Below, piece by piece: positions 45,759-56,605 of a stretch of DNA of 64,000 bases. Below the pieces are notes generated by a model, which saw only the letters and a program-made list of their open reading frames with translations, made no database searches and was not told the origin of the DNA. The stretch's first letter is position 1; each line of letters opens with the position of its first letter. The position numbers were made by a program, and so were the translations under genes. Source of the stretch: Fragilaria crotonensis. Taxonomy: Eukaryota > Bacillariophyta > Fragilariophyceae > Fragilariales > Fragilariaceae. The stretch covers positions 1-64,000 of the forward strand of contig JAKSYS010000133.1 of NCBI GenBank assembly GCA_022925895.1. The letters are read 5' to 3'.

Positions 45759-47609
45759 TTGAATCGAATTGCTGCTCCTTGCAGTTCGCCATTTTTGGAA
45801 TCTTTTCCTCATGGCTTGCCAGCATTGAAGTTTCTTCTTGTGGCTTTCTCAGTCGCGCTTGGGGTGGCACATGCTACTACTACGACGACTATCGAAGGAC
45901 GTTCGCCCGAGAGACTTCGAGGCGGTGCGTCTCCTCGTATAGATGCCTTCTCTTCTCAGTACTCCACCGCAGAAGGTCCCAAGGGCGACAACGATGCCAA
46001 GCTACGAAGTGGCGGCAACGAGAATTACTTCAAGGGAAAGAGTCTTGTTTATGACTCTCGTGAGGAAGGTAATAGGAACGAACACAAGATCGGGAGACAT
46101 CTCATGATGGACGGTCGCATGGGCAAGAAAATGGGTGGTCGTAGTGACGACGCTCAAAAGGAAGGCCATAATTTGAACCATAGTAATGACGGACCATCTG
46201 GCAAGGGTAGGGGCAAAAAGGGAGATGGCAATGCAGGTGTTGAGTCCCATAGTAATGACGGACCATCTGGCAAGGGTAGGGGCAAAAAGGGAGATGGCAA
46301 TGCAGGTGTTGAGTCCCCGACAACTCCCACTCTGGCTCCCTTCACCTTTGCACCTGTTGCTGATCCCAGTTCTGCCCCAGGCGCCCCAACCTCCTCCTCT
46401 TTGACACCGGAACAAGTTGAGTCCCCGACAACTCCCACTCTGGCTCCCTCCACCTTTGCACCTGCTGCAGATCCCAGTTCTGCCCCAGGCGCCCCAACCT
46501 CCTCCTCTTTGACACCGGAACAAATAGCCTGCAATTTTCTCAACATTTCATCTTTGACGGAATGCCGAGCGACAGTCGAAGTTCTTGAAAGTAACTTCCC
46601 TGATGATTCAACCATTCCCAGTGAGATTGGACTCTTGACTCAGTTGACCGCTCTAGAGTTCATCTTTGGCATGACTGGGAGTATTCCGTCATCCATGTCA
46701 CGCCTCACCAAATTGACGCTCTTGACTTTTTCCCAGACTACGTTGACTGGAACCTTCCCGTCGTCCTTGTCAAGTCTCACCCTGCTGGAACAGTTGGATA
46801 TACATGGTAATGATCTGTTGATTGGGGGCATTCCGTCGTTCTTGTCAAGCCTCACCAAGCTGGCGTACTTAAATGTCGGTGGAACTCAGGTGACTGGAAG
46901 TTTTCCGTCGTTCTTGTCAAGCCTCACCCAGCTCACATATTTGCAAATCGCTGACCTAAGTTTCACTGAGCCAATTCCGACGTGGCTTTCTAGTCTCACG
47001 AAGCTCCAAAGTTTAACGCTCTTCAACAACAATTTCTCAGGGTCGATCCCATCGTCCTTGTCAAGCCTCACCCAGCTGGAATATCTGTATTTGGATGGAA
47101 ATGCCTTGTTGACGGGGAGCGTTCCGTCAGTTTTGTCAAGCCTGACCCAACTGACGTACTTGTATGTCCACGGTACTCCTTGGACTGGGAGCCTTCCGTC
47201 ATCTTTGTCAAGCCTAACTAAGCTGACAAACTTGGTTCTCAGTAATGCTCGTTTGACTGGGACCATTCCCTCATGGCTCTCCACTCTCACAATGCTTGAA
47301 GATTTTTTTCTTCTCAACAACTTCTTGACCGGGACGATTCCATCGTCCTTGTCGATCCTCACCCAGCTCGATTCTTTGGGGCTTTCAAACAATACCTTGA
47401 CTGGGTCGATTCCAGCATCGTTTTCCAACCTCACGAATCTCCAGGTTTTTTACGTAGATGATACTGATTTGACAGGGAGCGTTCCGTCGGCCATGTGTTC
47501 ATTTAACACCTCCACATATGACATTACGATCTTGATTGACTGCGGCGAAATTGCATGCAGTTGTTGCAATGATGGTTCTGCCGACTTTTCAGACTATCCT
47601 TGCGAATAA
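45759..47609 (+). CDS. Secreted leucine-rich-repeat protein with duplicated low-complexity modules
   Basis: A 616-codon frame without an ATG near its start. The hydrophobic segment (LKFLLVAFSVALGVAHA) looks like a signal peptide. The nearby ATG at 45810 is one base out of frame, and a CTGCTCCTTGCAG acceptor-like site lies at about 45771-45783. So either a one-base indel or a missed 5' exon removes the start. A basic Gly/Lys segment follows with a 22-residue module (SNDGPSGKGRGKKGDGNAGVE) in two identical tandem copies, then two copies of a ~34-residue Pro/Ser/Thr-rich unit (SPTTPTLAP.TFAP). From ~260 there are about eleven plant-type LRRs of ~24 residues (LTGSIPSSLSSLTQLEYLYL), ending in a Cys-rich cap (CGEIACSCCNDG). 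No membrane or kinase part is present, so it is probably secreted or wall-associated. Confidence 0.8.
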   Translation: MNRIAAPCSSPFLESFPHGLPALKFLLVAFSVALGVAHATTTTTIEGRSPERLRGGASPRIDAFSSQYSTAEGPKGDNDAKLRSGGNENYFKGKSLVYDSREEGNRNEHKIGRHLMMDGRMGKKMGGRSDDAQKEGHNLNHSNDGPSGKGRGKKGDGNAGVESHSNDGPSGKGRGKKGDGNAGVESPTTPTLAPFTFAPVADPSSAPGAPTSSSLTPEQVESPTTPTLAPSTFAPAADPSSAPGAPTSSSLTPEQIACNFLNISSLTECRATVEVLESNFPDDSTIPSEIGLLTQLTALEFIFGMTGSIPSSMSRLTKLTLLTFSQTTLTGTFPSSLSSLTLLEQLDIHGNDLLIGGIPSFLSSLTKLAYLNVGGTQVTGSFPSFLSSLTQLTYLQIADLSFTEPIPTWLSSLTKLQSLTLFNNNFSGSIPSSLSSLTQLEYLYLDGNALLTGSVPSVLSSLTQLTYLYVHGTPWTGSLPSSLSSLTKLTNLVLSNARLTGTIPSWLSTLTMLEDFFLLNNFLTGTIPSSLSILTQLDSLGLSNNTLTGSIPASFSNLTNLQVFYVDDTDLTGSVPSAMCSFNTSTYDITILIDCGEIACSCCNDGSADFSDYPCE

Positions 47610-48511
47610 GTGCACGAGTTTAAGAGAAGATAATTGGCTTCCTCTCCCCTGTGCTGCAACGCTTGAAAGGAGAAGATGAAGCGGGGCACGTGCAGTGCAA
47701 CAATTTGCATGCAAACGACCGTCGAGTTTATGAACTATTGTGTAAAGCGTTAGTGTAAAGAGAAGAAGTTTGTCCTATTTTAGACTTCAGGATTTTCTTG
47801 GCACAAGGTTTCGCATACGAAATGAGACTTTGATGGGGTGAAATACAGAAGAAATCGAAATGGTGATCAAATCAGGACGGTACGACATACAACACGGGGT
47901 TTATCTAGCTAATTCTGGCAGTGGTCTTCGGTGTCGGGTATTGTAGAATGCGAAATGAGGATGTGCTTCCGACGTCAGATTACCATGGTATTGCATATGC
48001 AAGTCAACCAACTAACGGGTGGTCTCAACCCAATCTCGCCGCCGGCAAGGTCTTCTCCCGCATCTTTCTCGCGACGTGGTCCTGTCCACCTGGAACCCTC
48101 CTTGTCCTGCATTCGCTTGTGTAACGTCGACTCTTCATGCACAATTCGGCAAATAGTATCTCCATCAACGGCGTAGCTGCGCAGGCAACGAGGGTGGCCC
48201 TCACTGCAAGAATTCCATTTCGCCACCATGCAATTCAACGGTTTCATAAGTTGTTCGAACAACAATAAGAAATATTGGATGATGATGCCTCTTTTGTAGT
48301 GGCTTTGTCGTCATCGTTGTAAGCATGTTGATGTTGATGTGGTTGTTGATGATGATCTCTTGCTTCCATACAACACACGCACATGCAAGGTATTTGGCAG
48401 TAGATAAGTGATCGGGTGATGGTGGAGTTCGGATGCTGTCAAACCGATGCGCCGGCGCAGGAGCACGCTTCTGTTGTAGGCCACGTCGTCGTAGTCAATG
48501 CTGTTGGGATT
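47610..48511. other. Intergenic stretch between convergent genes
   Basis: No gene seen. A GTTGATG-type trinucleotide-rich run lies near 48325-48360. The 47950-48265 open frames on both strands look random. Confidence 0.5.
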
Positions 48512-49561
48512 TCAGAGAGGAGCTTCACCCGATGATACGAGCCCTTGTTTCCGCTGTTCTTCGCGCTTCTGAGCAGCAGCTTTCCTGTGCTGTTCGTTTG
48601 CAAGAATGATATCCCAACTTGGGTCGAAACGATGAGTCGGTAACAGTTCTTTCGCGCGGCGAAGAATAGCAGCTTGTCCCAAGTGAAGCAACGGGCAAGT
48701 TTTCTGACTGCTTCTCCAGGATTCCACTAAAAGTCGAACCACATTAGGATCGCTCGCGCATAGCTCTGCGCTTTCCATGCACTTTTCCGCCATGTTGATA
48801 AGTGTAGAGGAGGACCTAAACACTCCTTCGCGCCATGGATCGGAAGAAGCTGGTAATGAAAGTGTATCATCGTCATCCTGGCCAGAACCGTACTTTAGCC
48901 TCCAGATGAGCATCTCCGAAACACCACAATTGTGCAACAACGTGCAGTTTTCCGTGGTCGAGTGTGTAACGTTGCGCAATGCCCCAATCGCACACGTCAA
49001 CAATTTCAGGTGGAGGTTGTCAAGCTCATTCCAGTAGACACCGTCGTATTTCCTCAAATATTCTGACAGAAGCTGCATCCCACCCATGTCATCAAAGGAT
49101 ATTGTTCGCAGCGCCTCGCGAGTACCTGCCGACCCACACGCTAAATCACGAATGGCTCCCAAACAAGCAATCGCGAGTCGGACCATCGATTCGACCTCTT
49201 CATCGATACACGTCGTCGATTCTCGTGGAGCCGGAATTTTACAACGTAGTTCTGTGAGTGTGAAAAGAAGAGCATGGAGAGCGCCCGCATGGCGCAATTC
49301 TTCTCCGCGTTCTCCACGGCACAGCGCCATACTTCCCATTTGCAATTCCACCAATTTGGTCCTTTCGCGATACTCCACGTCGACGGATTGAATGAGAGAC
49401 ATGAGTTGCCCTGTATCAAGTTCCGAATATTTTCCGTCGGACTGCGACTCAATCAACTCATCATCTCCGTTGTCACCAAAGGCAAACCCACCGCCGAACC
49501 AGGAAGTGTCCTCGTCGAGAGCATCGTCGTATTCATCTCCGAGTTCCTCGTCATTCTCCAT
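48512..49561 (-). CDS. Armadillo-type repeat protein
   Basis: 349 residues from ATG 49561 (MENDEELGDEYDDALDEDTSW); the frame extends a little further but lacks an ATG. An acidic N-terminus is followed by helical ARM-like repeats: LVELQMGSMALCRGERGEELRHAGALHALL, MVRLAIACLGAIRDLACGSAG, KLLTCAIGALRNVTHSTTENCTLLHNCGVSEML. The ALRNVTHS and AIRDLA helices with the small-residue NCG/AGA turn fit the armadillo/beta-catenin repeat, a protein-binding scaffold. The C-terminus is basic and helical (KREEQRKQG). The retrotransposon insertion lies about 340 bases 5' of its start, so its promoter may be affected. Partner unknown. Confidence 0.7.
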   Translation of the reverse strand: MENDEELGDEYDDALDEDTSWFGGGFAFGDNGDDELIESQSDGKYSELDTGQLMSLIQSVDVEYRERTKLVELQMGSMALCRGERGEELRHAGALHALLFTLTELRCKIPAPRESTTCIDEEVESMVRLAIACLGAIRDLACGSAGTREALRTISFDDMGGMQLLSEYLRKYDGVYWNELDNLHLKLLTCAIGALRNVTHSTTENCTLLHNCGVSEMLIWRLKYGSGQDDDDTLSLPASSDPWREGVFRSSSTLINMAEKCMESAELCASDPNVVRLLVESWRSSQKTCPLLHLGQAAILRRAKELLPTHRFDPSWDIILANEQHRKAAAQKREEQRKQGLVSSGEAPL

Positions 49562-49902
49562 ACTTTCAGCTGTTATCCAGTATCGAAGATCAGTTGACAA
49601 ATTGCTAAATCTCTTCTTATAATGATAGCAATTGCGATGGTCGACAACTAAGCGACCATCCAGACTGGAGGTGATGAGATCGAGGAGGCTGCATACGTCG
49701 GATGTTCGGTGGTGAACTGGTGTGCAATCTGCTCAAGTGGTTGTACATCATAGTTGTGCTTGTGATGGAGAGTGGAGAGTAGTACATACTAGTAGTTGTA
49801 GTACCAGGTATCATACTTGTATGCACATTACCGGTAGTCATCAGTTTGAGCATTGAGCGTAGTACCAGTCGTAGCAGTATTCGTATGCATGGTACCGTAT
49901 TA
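49562..49902. other. 5' flank of ARM gene up to the retrotransposon target site
   Basis: GTAC-rich (agtagtacatactagtagttgtagtacc). It is the remaining promoter-side sequence between the ARM gene and the element. Confidence 0.6.
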
Positions 49903-49907
49903 GGTTA
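49903..49907. repeat. Target-site duplication GGTTA, left
   Basis: ggtta directly before the LTR TG end; its twin is at 61828-61832. Confidence 0.92.
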
Positions 49908-50812
49908 TGATGGATTCTGCGTGCGAGCGCGGAGTGGAGGCCAGACCATGGTTAAATCGGGCGCACGCCAGACCGGGGTCGCAGGCAGGTGGTGACGTCA
50001 CGGTGACGGTATCGGTCGCTACAGTACGAACGTTGGCCGGTGGTACGGTTTCAGGACTACTGGATGCTACGCTAGCGGCAGAGGAAGCGGGAGTGCTAGT
50101 AGCAAACGCGACGGTATACGCGTGGGAGTCTACTGGACGGGTATACTGAGCTACGGTATGACTAGGCGTAACTACAGTACATGTAGACGTAGACACAGTG
50201 CTAGTAGGCGAAGCAACTGTGCTGGTATCTGTAGGTACGATGCAAGTAGATGGTGCTACGTTGCGCGTAGGTGACACTACAGTATGTGGACGTGGGTGGA
50301 GTCCTACGGTGACGTCGGTAGCCAAGTGGGTACTAGTACACTGGCTATCGCTACAGGGGGACTGATCCGTGACGACGGCGGGTAAAATGTCGTCATGGTC
50401 AGTTACGCTGCTACGAAAATTGTACATTGTGGAAAATTGGGGGCCGGACTAAATATATTTACAGTGGTAGACAAATTTGTGAGAAATCGTTGATCACAAG
50501 TGAGTGATCAACTTCGTTTGATGAGTGTTTCTGAGGAACACTCAGGAACACAAATGAAACGGTGCACGTCTGAAGAGTGCACGTCTGAAAAGGTGTACGT
50601 CTGAAGAGGTCGTACGAGGCCGAGCGTTGGGCGAGAAAATGGTCGTTTATGCAACGAACGACATGAAAACGATCGTTACAATTTCTGAGTGGGATATGAT
50701 TCCCGTACGACAGTAACGATACGACGTATACTGTTTACTAGCCTAATGTGAAGTGTCGTACTGAATAATGTAGATAGTAAAAATACGTAGGAGCGGTACT
50801 AAAAGTCTGTCA
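49908..50812 (-). repeat. 3' LTR (left copy)
   Basis: 905 bp, TG...CA. Contains a TATA-like TAAATATATTTA at 50450-50461 and a 175-codon minus frame (49900-50427) rich in Thr/Ser/Val. Differs from the right copy at about ten positions plus three small indels, for example ggtagacaaat versus gggacaaat. Confidence 0.95.
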
Positions 50813-50820
50813 CCCCTCTT
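50813..50820 (-). promoter_or_regulatory. Polypurine tract
   Basis: AAGAGGGG on the minus strand directly abuts the 3' LTR; this is the expected primer for plus-strand DNA synthesis. Confidence 0.85.
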
Positions 50821-50823
50821 GAA

Positions 50824-53800
50824 TCAGATCTCCGTAGAAATTGGTGATGGAGAAAGTAGGTGATCAGGGAGTTTGCAAAAGATTTTGTCAAGGTGAGGAT
50901 CAATCTTGGAGGATGTCTGAGTTTTGGTTAGGATGTCAGCAAGTTGAGAGTCACAAGGGATCCAATAGAGTTGATGAGTACCATCTTGTTGGCCTTGGCG
51001 GACAAAGTGAAAGCGTCTTTCAATGTGGCGAGTTTTGCGAGTTAGTTTGCCATTCTTGGCGATTTGAACAGTTGCTTCATTGTCAATCATAAGGACAGAT
51101 GGGATTGTAGGTAAACGTTGGGAAGATTCGCGCCATTGTTTAGTGCCAAGGTATGTCATATCATATAAGAGCATTCTGATGTGGGCAGTAGCCATAGTTG
51201 CAGAGCAGGCTGCCATGTATTCAGCTTCAGAGGTTGACATTGCAATTGGGGTAGGCATTGTTGAGTTGGCTTCAATGAGAGCACCATTGTGAAAGATCAT
51301 GTATCCAACAGTTGATCTGCCAGTGTCAGGGCAATCTTGCCAGCTGGCATCAGAGAAGACAGTCAGGTCAGAGTATGGAATGCTGTGTTGGGCACAGATA
51401 CTATAGATTGGGTTAGAGGTGCCATCAGGATAGAATTTCAAGGCATAGCTGGGTCGGCGTCTGAGATAGCCAAATAACCAGATAAGGGCGGAAGTCAAGT
51501 TCACCGGGCAGATGCAGGCTTTTGCAAGTTTGCAGACTGCAAAAGGATATCGGCTCGTGTGTTATATGCTAGATAAAGTAGGGTGCATACGGCTGAGCGA
51601 AACGGGAGGCGGGAATGTCTTTTCTCAATTATAGACTTGTCATGATCGGTGACAGGGCGGTTATCTTTGGTGAAGACGTAATCGGGTGGGAAGGGAGTTT
51701 CGCGTTCAGGGAATTCGGAATCTGGGTCATAACGTTGGAGAGCGTTTAAGACATATCGGTGTTGGTCTAGAGTGTAAGTGGAATCTTTGTGGCGGTGGAT
51801 GCGCATTTGCAGGAACCATTGTGCAGGACCAAGGAATTTCACGTCAAAGCGGTTGCGGACGGAATCTTCGAAAGATTTCTCGATGGAATCATTGCTTCCA
51901 ACATAAAGCATGTCATCAACGAAGAATAGGAGGCGAAGCCATTGGTTGTGTTTGTCATAGTAAACAAAATAGGATGGTTCTGCTTGGGATTGAATGAATC
52001 CTTGAGAGTAAAGCCATTCAGAGAATTCAATGTTCCAATATTTGCCTGAGTAGACAAGGCCATAGATTCCTTTGTCAAGAAGAAGTGGGACTCCAAAGTA
52101 TTTGGCATATTCTGGGAAGTGGTAAGCAAGGTAAAGTGGCAGGATCACAAAGTGACGTCCAATAACTTTGGCTTGAAGATAGGCTCAATGAAGTCAGCAC
52201 CTTTAAGGATGCGGCGGAAAGCACAGGTTTTGGATATGAGGAGCTTGACCCCTCTTGAAGATGCACAGGGTGACCATGTGTCTTCAAAGGTTGAGGATCT
52301 CAATTGGGATAGTGTTAGATTTATTTACTTTCTTGGTGTTTTCCTCTCTTTGTTTGAGTAGTTGTTGCTGGTACTTTGCTTTAGTTTTCTTGATTCTTCT
52401 CTTTTCCATGTCGTGCGCAACAAGGCGGGCTTTGAGTTTGTCAAGTTTGCCAGATGCTGTTTGCTTTGCTTTGAGCACAAGTTTAACTGGGATAATCAAT
52501 TCATCTACATGGGGTTTCTGGCCAGGATGAAGGTACCATGATCAATGAGGTTCTTGATTTCCATTTTGATTGCATGAAGCCAGGCAGAGCGGATGTCATC
52601 ATCAAGTTTGAGGACAGCTTGAAAGGATTGGGGTTCTGGCAAGTATTTATCAACAGGATCATCATTTTCTGTGGATGTGTCAGCAGAGGCATCAAGGGTA
52701 AGCATGGCAGTGTGGATAGGGTCAATGGATGGTGGTGATTCAGCACATTCTTGGAAGTAAAGTGTCATCTCTTTCTGAAGGGGTGTGTGTCTCTTCTGGT
52801 GATGAGTGAGGTTGAGCAATTGAGGTGCAGGTGGTGTTGGACCAGGTTGTAGATCATCATCATCAGTGTCATCATCATTGTCAATAGTCTCAATGGGAAG
52901 GGGATGCTTATCATTGTTAGTGGGTTCTTCAATGAAGGAAGAGGGATTGATTCCAAGGTTGGCAACAGATCCAGTTTGGTGAATGATGGTGGGTTCTGAA
53001 TTCTCAACATTTTCAAGTCCATTAGGGTCCATGTGAGAGCGGATGGGAATGGCTCCAGCAAAGGGTTTGGAGTCAAAAGCAAGGGCAGAGCTGAAATCTT
53101 CATCAAAATAAGCGTCACGGGTTGTGATAATTCGTTGAGGATGGTCTGGGAATAGACAAGCCAGCCAGCAGAGTTTTCAGGGAATCAATAAAAGTTCCAC
53201 GGGATGCGTTGGAGCTGTTGTTTATAAGTGATTAACTTGTTCCGAAAGGTCGGTTCGTAACGTTTGAAATAGACTGGGCATCCAAATACGCGGAAGTTGA
53301 TGAGGCTGGGTTTTCGGCCATAACTATAGTGGAAGGGGTTGTAGGATTTCCATCTTGATCAGTAACATTCTTTGCAGGGCAAGCATTGACAATTTGGACT
53401 GCATAGGCATGAGCATGGTGAAAGAAGGCACCTCCAAGTCTGGCAGTGTTGAGCAGAGTGTTTGCAATGTTGTGGACTTCTCTCCATTTGGCTTCACAAA
53501 TTCCATTCATTTCTTGATGTTCAGGGCTGCAGCTTCAACTTTGATTCCAAGATTGGTGCAAGTTGAGATAAATTTGGCTGAAGTAAATGCTGTTCCAGCA
53601 TCAGTGCGGATAAAGCGGACAGATTGGGTGCGGCCAAGAAGTTCTGATTGTGTGAGCCAAGATTGCAGGGCAGTGAGAATGGATAAGGTGCTTTCAGTGG
53701 GTAGTCCAATCCAACCAGTTAGTTTGCCAGGAGTTGTCACAATGAAAAGGTAAGCAGAATAGTTAGTGCTAGTTGTCAGGCCAAAGCGGAATGGGTTTCT

Positions 53801-54633
53801 TAGAAGGTCAAGGTGAAGTTGATGGAATGGTTCTGAACCTTGGCGGAGTGGGACTTTGCTTCTGGCGCGTTTTGGCTGATTGAAATTCTGATTGGCCAAG
53901 TTTGAGTGTCAGTGGCTGGTGACAAAATGTGATCATTCCAAACATGGTGAAGGGATCCAGTCATAAGATTGCGGAAATTACGATGTGCAAGGCGACGGGA
54001 TGTGATCTCAAGTGGCAAGGTTGCAGTGGGTTGGTCTGGGTTTGGATTGGTTGAAGTGTCCAAGTGTTGCTCAAAAGTGATGGCAGGTGAGTTTGAAGTG
54101 TCATCAGAAGTTGTGTTGGGTTGGGAAGTCATGGAGAAAGCTTGTTCAGAGGGTAGCTCTTGAAGGATGGTTGGCCATGTGTATGTTGAGTTGTTGGGAA
54201 AGCGGATTGTGGTTGCTCTGTTCTGGATGATGACTGTGAAGTTTTGGGTGGCAGAGATGGCAGTCAGGGAAAGCAGACGGTGACTAAGACCTTCAATGTA
54301 GTAAACATCAGCAAGACCAAGGATAGCTTTCTGTCCTTCTGTGGTTGTAAAGAAACAGTCAGTTGTGCCTTTGAAAGTGGATATCTTGGTGGTTCCATCA
54401 GCAAGGGAAACAGGTACATGGCAGGGTTCAACATCATGGAGATCACTGAAAACAGGAGTGTAGTGACTTGTGGCACCACTGTCAGGGAGCCAATTATCAA
54501 GATCTGGTGGTCCAAAGCGCTGATATGTAGACATGGGATCATCTGGGAAATATTCAATTGCATCAGTGCTGGGAGGTGAGTGTGACATGGAGGGTACAAA
54601 ATCATTGTCAGTCAGTGATGGGTTGATTTCCAT
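50824..54633 (-). CDS. pol: Pol polyprotein of the copia element (PR-INT-RT-RH), frameshifted
   Basis: It begins with ATG 54633 right after the Gag TAA. Domain order on the minus strand: aspartic protease with WLPDSGATSHYTP (~54480); a pre-integrase segment; integrase core with HLDLL (53815), RTDAGTAF (~53600) and ICEAKWRE (~53490) as the D,D,E ligands; a variable linker; reverse transcriptase with LLFFVDDMLYVGS (~51910); RNase H with SDASW (~51345) and TSEAEY (~51225). It ends at 50824 with a normal RNase H tail. Frame changes lie near 53850, 53510, 53240, 53035, 52500, 52290-52150 and 51503. Each domain keeps its key residues, so the protein was functional recently or the indels are artefacts. 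Pieces with intact frames: 54633-53800, 53899-53507, 53510-53232, 53032-52505, 52499-52284, 52148-51501, 51504-50824. Confidence 0.9.
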
Positions 54634-56491
54634 TTAGGGCAAGTTGGTATCAGGCCAGATTGTTGGTGGTCCATTGTTAAAGACAGGGTTGGTGTTTGAT
54701 GAAGCAAGGAAGGCTTGATGGTAATGAGTTGTTTCAGCATGAGGTGAAGATGAATCAGTGACAAAATAAGCTCTGTGATTTCTGGGAGCAGTGTTCTCAT
54801 TATTGGTTGGTGATCTTGGGTTTCCTCCATTTCTGTTATTGGTGTTCTGAGGTCTGTTAGTTGCAGTTGGGCATTGTCTTGCATAGTGACCAGTTCTTCC
54901 ACAATTGTTACAAACTATGTTGGTGGCATTATTGGGTGAAGGATTTGGCCGAAATGGGGTGGAATTGCTCTGCGGTCGACGCTGGTTATTGGAATTTGAT
55001 GAAGTTGGTCGCAAGGGCGGTCGGTTGCCATGATTCGGTCTAGGTGGCGGAGCGTTGCGACGATTGTTTTGGTGATTGTTCGGACGGTTTGAATGCTGAT
55101 TTTGGTTGCTCTGGGGTCTGATTGGTGGCCGATTGCTGCTGCTGTTTTGTTGGGTATAAGGTCGCAAAATTGAGCTGAGAGCTTGATGTTGTCGCGGGTG
55201 AATTGTTTCTGGAAAGTCGGACGATGGGTGGGACGATGGAATTGTTGACGGGCAGCATTGGCATGTTGGTTATAATTGCGTTGATTTTGTGATGGCAAAG
55301 TTAGGCCGCGGGATTCGTCAATATTCAAAAGATGGCTCTCAAGTTCGGAGAAAGCGGGCAATTCTTCATCGTTAAGTTCGGCTCTGCGGAGGTCGGCATC
55401 AAAACGTTGGTAAGAGGCAGCATAAAAATGGTGATTGCTTCCACCGCGAATGGCTCTTTTAATAAGATCTGCGTCAGTATTGGGAATGCCGGCGTGGTAG
55501 CAATCGCGCGTCAAAACTCGGATGCGATTCAAATAGGAGGTTGCAACTTCATTGTGGCCTTGTTTGATTGAATAAAAGGCTTCTCTTGTGCGTTCAACAT
55601 GATCTGGAGTAAGCGGGGCACAATGTCGGCGGAGAGTAAAGATTGCAGTTCTGGCATCTGGTGGGCCATCAATAATGTGTTTCTGGCAAGGGTCACAAAC
55701 ATGTGTAAAGATTAGGTTGTAAATTGCAGTGCCAATGAAGGGATGGGAGTAGGAAATCTGTTTGGGCCAAAGATCAAAGACTTGGCGTGTCCAGGGAGAG
55801 ATGTTACAAACGATGCGGAGGTTATCCATGAAGGCATTGAATTGTCGGCGTCGGGCGACAAGATCGGTTGGATAAGAAAGTTTGCGGAGATTGGCATTTT
55901 TGGCATATTTCAAAAGGGTTTTAGTTAAATCTTCAATGGGTGGATAAGTGAAGTCAGTTCTGGTTGAAGAAGTTAGTGCATCTGGGGATTGCAAAGGGAT
56001 CTGAGGAGGGTCATCCTGTTGGTCTTCATTGTCTTCATCATCAGTAAAGAATGTTTCATGAATTGGAGGATAGGCAAAAGTTGGATGCTTTGCAGGTTTG
56101 TCCTTTGCTGCAGGTTTGGAAGGATTGTCTGTCTTTGGTGAAGAGGATGTTTCAATTTGGGTGTCTGGTTGCACAGATTTTGGAGAGAATTTGTGTTACA
56201 GTTCGTGAAAGGCGTTTCAAAGGGTTTTCGGCAGGTGTGTCAATTTCTTGAGCTTGGACGTCAGAAGATGGCTGATTTGCATCAATATTTGGCGTTTCGT
56301 GTCGGGAAATGTCAGTTTCGGAAGAATTGTCAGAAGTATCTGGATCTGCAGTTTCTGGTTCAATTTCAGGGGATTTTCTTCTTGAAGAGACGATCTACGG
56401 GTGCGGACAACCATAAGGGCTGTGTGTTCACAAAAGATGATTCTTGTTTGTCCAATTGAAATCTTACTACATTACAATTACTGCTGTCCAT
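54634..56491 (-). CDS. gag: Gag of the copia element, with zinc knuckle
   Basis: The likely start is ATG 56491. The N-terminus is acidic and Ser/Thr-rich; the capsid-like part has IVCNISPWTRQVFDLWPKQ, TREAFYSIKQGHNEVATSYLNRI and DADLIKRAIRGG, typical of the copia UBN2/retrotran-gag helical fold. A Gln/Asn/Arg-rich region leads to a zinc knuckle CNNCGRTGHYARQC (CX2CX4HX4C, ~54870-54915) that packages the RNA. It ends at TAA 54636-54634, immediately followed by the Pol ATG in the same frame. Frame changes lie near 56370, 56175 and 55100. Confidence 0.85.
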
Positions 56492-56516
56492 TCTTGTAGC
56501 ATTTACACCAATGTGT

Positions 56517-56595
56517 CTGTACAGGCAAGAAGGATCAGGTAAGTTGCAAGTAGTAACCTGGTTGTTAAAGAGACTAGTGTTCACACCAGACTCAC
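56517..56595 (-). promoter_or_regulatory. Splice-like signals between ORF1 and Gag
   Basis: On the minus strand, CCTG/GTGAGTC at 56595 and TTCTTGCCTGTACAG at 56517 look like a donor and an acceptor. The acceptor is 25 bases before the Gag ATG. Removing just this segment does not fuse the frames; the acceptor could instead serve a spliced Gag mRNA with a donor further 5'. Confidence 0.35.
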
Positions 56596-56605
56596 CAGGG
56601 GTTGC

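Noticed and set aside
46002-46615. Repetitive minus-strand frames opposite the LRR gene's low-complexity modules
   Set aside because: Antisense shadows of the duplicated units; the plus frame has the signal peptide and LRRs.
54244-54579. Plus-strand frames inside the retroelement
   Set aside because: The protease and integrase motifs are on the minus strand in the same place; the plus frames have no motif.
56517-56595. Reading this segment as an intron that fuses ORF1 with Gag
   Set aside because: All three frame combinations meet a stop at or just after the join.
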